From positions 13,887,017 through 13,951,016 of the forward strand of contig CM029386.1 in assembly GCA_017165825.1 (NCBI GenBank): a DNA stretch of 64,000 nt. The letters are read 5' to 3'. Within the stretch, counting starts at the first letter, position 1. The number at the start of each line of letters is the position of its first letter. Both the position numbers and the translations under genes were made by a program. Positions 11,983-23,000 of this stretch are shown piece by piece. The notes below the pieces were generated by a model, which saw only the letters and a list, made by a program, of their open reading frames with translations, had not been told where the DNA came from and did not search any database. Source of the stretch: Hepsetus odoe. Its lineage: Eukaryota; Chordata; Actinopteri; Characiformes; Hepsetidae.

Positions 11983-14900
11983 CTGCAGGTGGGATGGGGA
12001 GGGGGGGGGGGGGGGGGGTAAATAAAGAAAGAAAGAACAAAAGTCAGATGTGATTTATGTAATAATAATAACAACAACAACAACAACAACAACAACAAGT
12101 TTTATTAATAACTTTCAAAGCACATCATCATACAACATTAACAGAAGATAAAAAGGATACACAATATAAATAAAGAATATTCACTGAAAAATAAATAACA
12201 GATAAATACAGAATGGTAATATTGTATTACGCGCTAGAGAGAAAATCTTTAACACGACAGAAGAACTTCTATTAAAATTTGTTCTATAAAATAAGAACGC
12301 AAAAAGGAACTTGTATCCAAAAAGTTTCTCATCGCTACTCCCATTCAAGTTGTGCCTCTGTTCCTCAAAAAAATAAATTAAACTATCTGTAAAAAAGGAC
12401 ATTTTGGTGTTATTTCCAGTTACGTTGTAAAAAATCATGACCGCTCAAAAATATTTTCTTTATTATTGCATAGACTAATTTTACACTGAATGCTTTTCAA
12501 AGATTGAGATGAATTACTCAAACCTGTCAACATTTAACCACATAGATGATCATCATTGTGATTAGGTACTGAATACAGTCCTTTAAAAACTGTATTGCTC
12601 TTACCAGGCATATTACTGTTCATAGATGGTAGGTTTGGCGATCGTGCAGGCGGCGAGTCATCGTCTGAGCTGGCCACAGTTTTGATAGCATCATGGTAGA
12701 GGGGTGTTGAGCTGGGCATGGCAAACTTGGACATGCGGGACATCATGATGGAGAGTGGGTTCTGGGATAGCGTGGGTTCTGGGGGCATAGTATAAGGACT
12801 GCTGGACGGAAGACTTCCTGGAACGTTGATAGAGCTTGGTTGGCTGGCAGAACTACTGGAAGGAGGGGCAGAAGGAGGAGCATTCCCACCTTGACAGAAG
12901 GGAATAGAGTAGGTTAGTAATAAACAGCAGTGAGCTATGTACCGGCTATTAGGTTTAGAGTTTTTGCACACAATACATTCTCAGATTTTCAGATTAGTTC
13001 TAGTTATAGTAGACATAGGGATTGTTTGAAAACAAACCACATATTTAATCAAGTCAGAGAACTTCAAAGAGTAGACCGTCATACCTTGCTCCACATTTCC
13101 CATCATATTTGGTGAGGTCATGCTTAGCGGAGGTTTGTTGTTTTGGGGGATCCCTGGACTCTGCATGGGTGGCTTGGGTGATGACGTCCAACTAGGGGAA
13201 GGTGCAGGAAGTGAGGGCGACTTCATATGGACGGGTGATGCCCCTGCCGAACCCATCATTGGAGGAGACTTAATTGAAGCAGCTGCAGCGGCTGCCGCCG
13301 CCGCTGCTGCTGAGGGTCCACTGAGCATGCCAGCCAGCTGGGAAGGCGTCTGTGGAGACTTGAGATTACCAGAGGGTGAGCCTAACATGGGCGACTGAAC
13401 CTGCCGCAGCGTGGGGGACTTGAGCGGATTGACGTTGGGTGAATTAGCTGGGCCGGATTGGACGCTCAGTTCTGAAGGCTTGCGACCCATGTTCCTCTGG
13501 TTGGGCGGAGGACCTGAGTTGTTTGTAGGCTGATTGGGAGGTATAGGGGGCATATGGCTGAGGCGACCATTGCCACCAACGTTGCCGCCTCGCTGGTCAA
13601 GAGGAAAGGGTGGTTCGCCTCTTGGGCCTCTTTGATTTCCAGGACCTTGAGGACCCATGCCTGGAAACTGCCGGTTGGGTCCGATGGTGAAGTCACCTGG
13701 GTGAGGCTGGTCAGGAAAGGGAGGACCCTGCATCATCTTCTGCTGTGGGCCCATGTTCTCAGGCATGGGACCTCCACCTTGCCTTATCTTCATTATCTCT
13801 TCTGGACTCATAGTCATTGGCTCTCTCATTTTCGAAGGCATCATCTGAGGATTGGGCCCCATGTTGACATTGAGGTTGCCAGGTCCCATGGTGAAATCAT
13901 TCATGTCACGCCCTAATCCTTTCACAAACTCCATTCTTGAAGAGGGGCTCATGGGACCTTCACCTGGTATTCTGGGAAACATCATGCTACCCCCATTGCC
14001 AGGCTCCATGGGTCTTTGAGGCCCCATCATCCTATTCATTTCCATCATCATGCCTGGTGGTAGACCCATACCTTGCTTATCACCCATGCCTTGATGAAAC
14101 ATGGCTTCTTGTACAGACTGGGGGTTGGGGAATCTCTCCACTCGTCCTCCAGGACCTCCAAACATCCCTTGAGCTGGTGGGAACCCCCTTCCATCCCCCA
14201 TTTTGGGCATATCATCAGGCCAGGTCATTCCAGGCCTAGGCATGGCATTAGGCCCTCCCTCCATATCTGGGTTCATTATTCCAGAGAAACCCGGCATTCT
14301 CTGCATGTGTGGATGCATCCCTCTAGGACCCATGTTCATTTGCTCAGGGAATGGCTCTGGACCCCCAGGACCCCACATTTCCCCAGGATTCATTTGGTAG
14401 GGAGGTGGTGGCCCTCGCATCATGCCCCTTGGACCAGCCTGGTGGATCATCATATCTCCCATAGGCCTATGCTGCATTTGTTCCTGCTTGCGCTTTTTCT
14501 CTTCATAGAACTCCTGCTGTAACTTAAGCCAAGCCATCTGCTCTGGTGTCATGTGGTCTCCATGCTCTCCACCAGGTCCTGGATGTGAATTCATGGGTCC
14601 AGGAACTTGTGGAGGAGGTCCAAGTTCATCTGGAGAAAAAGGCATGTCTCTAGGTCCTGGGGGTCCAAAAGGAGGCCCATCTGGGCGTGGGCCACCAGGA
14701 CCACCTGCTTTTCCCAGGTTTTGGGACTGAGCCATCATAGCCTGAAGCGGCCCTTGTTCAGGCTTCTTGGGCCCGCCCTCCATCATGACTGCATTTGTTG
14801 GGGGCCCACCCATGGGTGGGGGTCCACCCATGTTTCCTTGACCCATGGCAGCCATGTCTTTGTCATCTGGGAACAGCATACGTTGGATGTCACGTAAAGT

Positions 14901-17040
14901 TTGTAGCGAGCGTTCTCGATGCTCCAATTGCTCCTGAGAGAGACCCTCAGGGTTGTCCCCCATGCTCGACATGATTTCGTGAGCTAGCTGTTGCTGATGC
15001 TGGGCCGTTAGCTTAACATCTGCTCCTTTGGGCAGGTCAAGGGAAGGAAAGCCCTGCTGAGGGCCAGCATTCAGAGGTTGGTTGGGAACCTGGTTCCCAG
15101 GTGTCCCTGCAGGATTACTACCATCATGTGATGCAGCACCATCCTGGGGACTGCTGCTAGGGAGGCTCTTAGAGTCCATGCCCCCTGATGGTGGGCCATC
15201 CTGAGGAAGGTTGGCTGGCTTAGCCCCTTGGGCTGACTGCTGAGGTTGAACTGGTTGCGCTGGAGGCTGCTGCTGCTGCGACTGGCCTGGCTGCGCTGCT
15301 TTGGAGGCTGCTTGGTGGTTCTGTTCAGATGTGTGAGATGACTGCTGCTGTTGGGATGGTGCCCCCTGCTGTTTGGAGTCATTCCGGTGGGGTCCGAGCT
15401 GATTATTCTGAAACACGAACAGCAAAAGTGACTTTTGTTTCATTTTTATATTATATAAATTTAAATGTTAATGATATTTTTTTTAGTTACCAGGGGGAGT
15501 TGAGGCTTGCCACCCTTGTTGGAGATATTGTTCATATGATAATTTATAATATTTTCTGCATGTCCCGTTATCACTGCCTCTGCAGCCCTGGAAAGAACAC
15601 ACACAGTGTGTATGAGTATCAGTAGCTGCTACTGATCCACTAACAAGGATAAACATTTCCACTACACCGAAATAACAAAGCTGAAGCTGCTTATTAAATT
15701 CCAATTTCTAATTCAAGGTTTATTGTTGATCATTCCAACCTAATCATTTAAAGAAGTAACTGGCACTTCTACTACACTTCAGTCTCTGTACACCTCTGTC
15801 AGCATGAACGCCTGTGTGATTCTGTTCACAGAGAAACCTACAAACATGACAATGGCAACAGAGGAAGACATTCAGAGTCAATGTTATGACACCAGGCCCA
15901 TTGCCTTTCCTGTGTAATGTCAGCACTGTAATGACAAGCCGCTCAGTGGGAGACCCTCCTTATGGCCACAGCATGCGTGACAGAGTCCCTGACATGTCTT
16001 GTCACTGACATTTGGCATCCTGCTGATTGTGATCTGAAGGTTTCTTCAGTCTCAGCTACCACATCAATGTCATTGCTTACAGTTCTAATCCTTTTCAACA
16101 CTGAGCAAAACTGCTAATCTCAGCAAAAACAAACAAACAAAAACACACCACTCATTCTGAGGAATGAATCTTGCAGGTTTCTTTGACAGTAGATTTGTAA
16201 GTAATATTCTACAGCAGTATACTAGAAATATTCTTTAGCAGAGGAAATTGACTTTATGTGGTAGATATCTACAATAAAAATGATTAGATTGTAGTTAATA
16301 ACAGATGAGGCAGAGCACAATTACACTTACTTGTTCGCCATTTCTGTAGTGAAGACGTAAACAACTTTTGACCCAGGTTTCTGATTGCTGCCCAATTCTG
16401 ATGCTGTGTTCTGTCCTCCAACAGCATTGTGGGTAGGCGTGGAGGCTGAGAGGGTGCTTGGATCTGGCTTTATGTCACTGGAGTTACAGTCTGAGACAGA
16501 GAAGACGACATTAAAAAGGTGTTGATTTTGAGAAATGCGTTCTTAACATTTAAAAATGGTGCAGGGCGGTGTCAAGTTAGCGATTCTTGTTACACTGGTG
16601 GAAAAAGAGGAACGTGTGTCCTTTAATAGACCAGAGCATATTTTGCAAAATGACAACTGTCTCCAATAGATTACAGGAAAATGGGCACTTCTAAAAAGAT
16701 ACTTACTTCTGCTAAATATTTTGTGGGCAACCTTTTGCCCAAAAGCTCCAATTATACCTTTTCACATCAAAAGAAAAAACAAAGTCAAAACTAAAACGCT
16801 GCTCTTTAAACAACCCCATAATCATATATTTGTCTTTTTTATGCTGTCCTTGACATCATGGACAGCACATTGTATTATCAAGTGTTCATAGCCACTTGTG
16901 CTAAAGTGAGGAAACTTACTGAAGAATCCCGGATCATCCTCATCACTCTCTCCTCCTGAACACCAGTCAGCTCCACTATAGGGCTGCCGTCGCTCAGCAA
17001 CACACAACCTTTTTGCCCTACTGCCCAGCTCTGCAGGAAA

Positions 17041-17075
<35 letters not shown>

Positions 17076-20000
17076 GAAACAGAGCGAGAGAGACATTAGC
17101 CATTAGCACTGTCATTAGAATAGCCCACAGCCTTGGTCATCAAGAGGTTATAAACAACCCTTGGCCAAGGGTTCACTTTAAAGGGGTGAAATATTAATGT
17201 CTTTTACTGGATGGCTCTTAGAAATACATGAATTATTTGATTTTCCCCAATTAAAACTGGCCTTGACCTAGATCAGTGTTTCTTAATCCTGCTCACGATG
17301 ACTCACAGCATTAAACAGTTACACTTTTCCCTTGCCTGTACATTTCACTCTGCTCAAGAAGGGCTTCAAAATCAGTTGCTGATCCGAGTCAAGGAGTACA
17401 AGCATATGGTCAGGAGCAGAAACACTAACACTAATACTGGACCAGATAAGAGACACTTCAGACCAGTAAGCAATATTTAGAGTTTATTTATTTTTGTGAA
17501 TCACCACTGATATTAAAACTTGGTTCAAAACCAAACTTAAATGGTCTTAAGTCTTGCAGTAACAAATATGGAGGCATTGGTATGAAATTAAGGGCCGAAA
17601 AAGGTTATCCATCATGTTCTCGCGTACATATTTGCAGAGTTTAAAACATCTATAAAATGCAGGAACTGGGATTCAATTAACCTCAATTAACATAAAAGAA
17701 AATAGAAACAGAAAGCATTTATTTCTATAGGCCTACAAATGCAAGTAAAGCAACAATCCCACAGAAACCCAGTAAAACATTTGCTCTTCTGTATTACATT
17801 ACACGTTACCAAATATCAGTTTGAAACATCAGTAAAATCCTTTTTATAGCACGTACAAGTTGGCACTGATCATCCTGATAATATCTTGCAACCCCATTCC
17901 CTAACAGCGCTTTGAGAAAACTCTTAAAGAAACTGCTTTTTTGTCCAGTGACCAAGATGCTCTTTTGAGCATTGTACCACCTCTGGGAAGTTTAACTCCT
18001 ATTGTCTCTGTCCACGACCTTGCTGCTCTACTGACTCTCCGGTCAGTACCATCTGTCTGCAAACTGTGCGCACACTCAGCTTCACTGTAGCCTGGATACA
18101 GCAGACTATGACCAGGGCAAAGATAATGGAGTTGAAATAAAGAGGACGAACACTAGACTTCCCCAGTGTAGAGAATAAACATGCCGTGCATGTAAATATG
18201 CAATAGCGAAGGCAAACACATGAAACGCACCCAACAGGTTTGCTCACAAGCACACTCACATGTGTCTCCAGTTTAAATGCACGGGGCAATTTTGCACAGA
18301 CATTCACACACATTTAATTAAAATGGCCACAGTCTCATGGCAAATAATCTCTATGCAGAGGCATTAACCACCAGCAGGGGTCCTTCAAACAGGCAAACAG
18401 ACATTAAAAAAAATAAAAATTCTGGGGGAGGGAAAAAAAAAAAAAAAAAACCCAGCTCCCCTTCTCCCAACAGGCAAAATGGTATATTCCTTGGCACTTC
18501 CTACCCCCAAACCTACACTATGATGTTTCCACTAGGACACATATGGGGGTGTGGATGTCTTTATGCAGCACCACAGCCCTGAGCACAGTGCCGGAGGACA
18601 GAAGGAGAGATGCTCACACGCATTCAAGCACCAGAAAAAGGGGAGGGGAAAAAAAAAAAAAAAAAAAAAAAAAGGAGGTGTTAGTGTGAACACGGGACTC
18701 CAATTACACTATGCAATTTTGTTTTATATTTTGACTCTGGACACCTTTTACACCATGAAACACCATACCATAGGGTTATTGCATGATAATGAAAACAAAG
18801 CTCAGTGTGATTCTCTCGCAGTATCACAATCTAAACAGACAGAAGTAGCCGTGTAAAAAGATCATACTATTATAAGGCCATACTATTTACACTTTACTAA
18901 AATTAGAAGCAAAAAACAACCCAATCATTTAGAAATCCACTGATGGGTTTCCGACACAAATTACATCCAAGTTTTCATGTCATGTTATTCATTTGATGAT
19001 GTCTGATAAGTCTGGATGTAAAAGAAACAGTAATATCACAAAAACAAATACAATGGGACTCCTTCAAATACCATCTCACAGCACATTAAATTGTGCCAAT
19101 GCTGATTTGCATTTGTCCGATGGACATTTTCATAGTGAAGGTCACTGGGTCCTATGAATTCAAGCTAAGCATGATGTTGGGTAAGAATCTGTGAAGTAGT
19201 CAAAACAGTAATGTTCCTACAATGGTTTGAATTCCACCTCCAGCCCAACCATCATAGGGTTCCTGAGCAAAATGTTTAAGATATAGAATGTGTTACATAA
19301 AGTATAAGAGGTGTGTGTGTGTGTGTGTGTGTGTGTGGGGTGGGGGGGGGATTCATTGTTGTAAGCAACGTTAGCCTTGAAAAATGCAGTTTGGACGAGG
19401 AAAATCTGGAATCCAGATTTGATTAACCAAATCTGAGGGACGAGGACGAGTGTGAAAATTAGATTTTTCTGTCAAACCATTCCTTTAATGCCCACTGAGA
19501 AAAACAGCTTGGAAGCTTTTGAAGCCGTAGCCATTTGTTAACTCAGTCAGGTACGTTCGATAAGGGATGAAGCAAAACTTGGAGCAGATCAAGTCAGCGA
19601 CAAGAACGCATTTTTCAGCAGAGCATGAATAAGTTAACTGTACTCCAACAACGGCAATTCCATACAGCTGAGACATCTGCAGAAACCAGCAACAGAAAGC
19701 AACTTTCTATTCCTGAAAGCACCCGAGATGTCCATCCTACATAAATAAGCATGACGCAAAAGGTGCTCTCAAATGTTACCAAATTTAATAAGTCTTTAAT
19801 AACTCACTAAAAATGGAACACTCTTTAAAAGCTTTCATAAACCAAAAACCTGGTCATCCTTCAAACGCTGACAAAAGAACTGCACCTACCTTTCTGGTCT
19901 GCCTCGTTGTTGGGCGTTCCTGTGTCCCTCTGCTCGAAAGACTCAACCGAAGTGCTTCTCTCCCTCTTGATCTTGCTTTTTGTTCCATTGCCCGAGTTTA

Positions 20001-23000
20001 GGCCCTGTCCATTTTTGAGTCCCATGCCCCCTACAGAGCCCTGAGGGCCTTTGGGTGTGTGGCTTCCACTCAGCGCCTTGGGGTCGCAGGGAGAAGGCTG
20101 TGATTGGCTGCCAGCGCCCCCTTGTTTTCCCTGATTGGGCAGTTTGGAGTCCATCTGGGCAGCACTTGAGGGAGACATCACGGGTGGTGAGCGCACCATG
20201 GCCTCCTGCTTGGATTTTGGACTGCTAGAAAAGAGGAAAAAACAAAGACATGAGTAATAAAGACCAAAACACAGAACAACATAATAGCAAAATTTGCTCA
20301 AGGGCACTTCAGCACACAGTGAGCAGCTAGCGCAAACAAATTTACTATTACACTACACGCCACTTACTGAAAGTGTCCTGGATCTTTCACAACAAGTTCT
20401 AACGTAGGACCTCAAAGCTATATATAGTTGAAGCGAGAGATAATGACAAGTGGTAATGCAGCATGCTCACAGAGCAAGTTTGAAAAACGATTATCCTTCC
20501 ATCTAAATGGAAACCACAGCTTCGCTACCGACGAATTTTAATTTGAAGTTAGAATGAGGAACCTCTGTTCCAGCACGGCTTTCCATCTCCACCTGAATCG
20601 CTTGCTTCCTGCTGCACATGACTGGCATTCTCCCCCACCCCACCCTGAAGAAATATCTCAAAAGGAGCTTCAGAAGGGAAACCCTGACGCACACAGGTGA
20701 CGCACCAAATGCACTCATGGCGCCCTCATGTCCGAAACCTGTTTTCTTCTTCACTCATTCTCTCTGTTGACAAAGAGTAAGGTTAATATTTAATAAAACA
20801 CCCTGTTTGACCAGATCAGCTCCAGCTAGCATTAAAACCAGGCCCTGAACAAAGAACACAAGGGAAAGTTAGAACTTTAACATTCCCCTCATTCTTTGGC
20901 GTATCAAATGTCATTTTTTATACTGAACGCCAAGAAAAATGTTCTAATGGTTATATAAGGCCTATTTATATTATAGCTTTTTAATAGTATTTAGCTTTTT
21001 TTTAAGCATTTTTTCAAACTATATCTATATATACACACAAAAACTAGCTTAACATGAAAAATAATAAAAGCTACTATCCAACAATTAAAAAAATTACGCA
21101 AGATGGTAATTTTAGGAGCCCACTGTGCTTTATTTTAACGTCGGAGTCAAAATCTTAATCGCGGCTGCGACAAGTCAAAGGCAAGTGAGGTTTCTTTTCT
21201 TTAAGTCATCACATTAATCAGCTAAAGGAGTTAACCAGCCTGCTACCTCCGTTTCCCACTTCATTCTCTGCCCCTCAGGTATAGTGAACTAATGAGCGAG
21301 CGCAAATCACTACCTGTATTGACAGCCTGGAAGCAACTTTTATCCCAGTCTAACAGGAAGGGACACTGACCTTTATTTATAAAATGAACTCTTATTTACC
21401 ATAAACCAGGGGATTAGGATGGACTCAAATGATTCATCTCAGTTTAACAAGGATATCACATAAAATCAACAGTGTCCGCTTTAGACCGAGTCCTCCCTCC
21501 ATGATATCTGTACCTTTAGCTCATGGACAATGAAAGCATACTGAGGAACCCCGAAAACGAAGCACTCAAAAAGTGGAGTCTCTAAGAAGCACTGCAGCCT
21601 CAGTAAATTCTATAAAGTCAATAAATCAGGGCAGCTTTCTATACCTTCTCACTCACGCACATTCATTCAACATTTTTAGGAATCCCTGAAACCCCGTAAA
21701 AGGATCCTCAATATACTTCTATAAACTGCCAGGGTTGCTTTAAATATTGGAACGAATGGTTGGCACCTGAACTAAAGCTACATCCAAAATGGCCTGCATT
21801 TGGAAAACTAGAGCCAATAATGACCATAAAAGCATGATCTGCTCCAGCATGGCAAGGGGTATCGGTGCAAGACAGGCCCAGCAGGAACCTGGCAAACCAG
21901 CTGAATGTTCTTAATCAGCTCCAGAAACATGAGTCAGCAAGGGGTGGCCATTTTGGCTCTGGAGAAGCCTGGCAGGTTTAGGGTAGGGTTCTGGCTGAGC
22001 TTGAGTGGGTCAGTTTCACGGGTGTTGAATCAGACTTTTGGAACTTCTCCAGAAGGTCCTCCTGGGTACTGTTCCTTCCACTAAAACACAGAGCTGCTGC
22101 TGTTACCTCCGCCTGCTCCGCTTTCCTGTCCGTAAGAGCCTGCTTACGTGGCGGTGTTTTCACTGAGCCGTCTCTTAAGGAGCAGAGGGAATTGTGGGTA
22201 AGAACAGAGTTACTTTCCTCTCCTATGAAAGTTCAAAGGAGAATCCAGTACTTTCTGCAGAGATATATAAAGATTATATACACTTTTTCCTTTTCCAGTG
22301 ACAACAGATAGATGGGTTCCCAATCAGTCACCGCAGCACTTTACTTGTTCGTAAATTTGAAGTAAACGTGAGGTTACTGTCATTGTGAAGACACCACAGC
22401 ACATCACACAGTGAACCACAACAAGAAACCTTTCTGCATTTAATCCATCACAGAAAGTGGAGCAGTGGGGAGCCATACATCCATACAGGGGAGCTGTGTT
22501 TGAGGCCTGGCATATATTTTTTCTTTTTTTTAACCCCTTTTACACTGCACTGGTGTTTGGTTGCTGCTGAAGTTGGGAACCAGCAAGATCTGCACTTCCT
22601 AAAGGTGAAAAAGAAAGTGAAAGTGACAACCCTTGTCATTGCGAGGTCACGGCACAGCAGATAGTGAACCACAACGAAATTGGACCTCTGCTTTTAACCC
22701 ATGCACACTCAAACCAGTGCAGCAGTGGGCAGCTATTGAAAGCGCCCGGGGAGCAGTGACGGGGATGGTACCTTGCTCAAGGGTACCTCAGGGCAACCTA
22801 TTGGGAAGGGGTTTGAACCCCATATCCTCCGATCATGCGGCTAACGCCCTAACCACTAGGCCACCACTGCCCACTAAAGGCAGCTGGGTTACAACACTAT
22901 CACATGCCATATGAAGTACCATTCTGTAAACTGGTCAAATCCTATCATTTTAAGCTCCCTCATGTCCATGTAGACCATTGTCTTACTTTGTGTGCTCTCT

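Larger units (their letters stand above)
17031..19889 (-). other. bcl9: bcl9 intron between exons 2 and 3
   Basis: This holds a (GA)n tract at 17041-17063 (CT on the transcript) immediately before exon 3. It also has A-runs at about 18433-18450 and 18650-18673, a (GT)n run at about 19311-19336, and a SINE fragment at about 19225-19290. No coding sequence was recognised. Confidence 0.75.

Noticed and set aside
13120..14897. Long + strand frames (up to 149 codons) across the centre of the window
   Set aside because: They are antisense to bcl9 exon 6. The GC-rich, stop-poor bcl9 sequence opens them, and their products have no family features.
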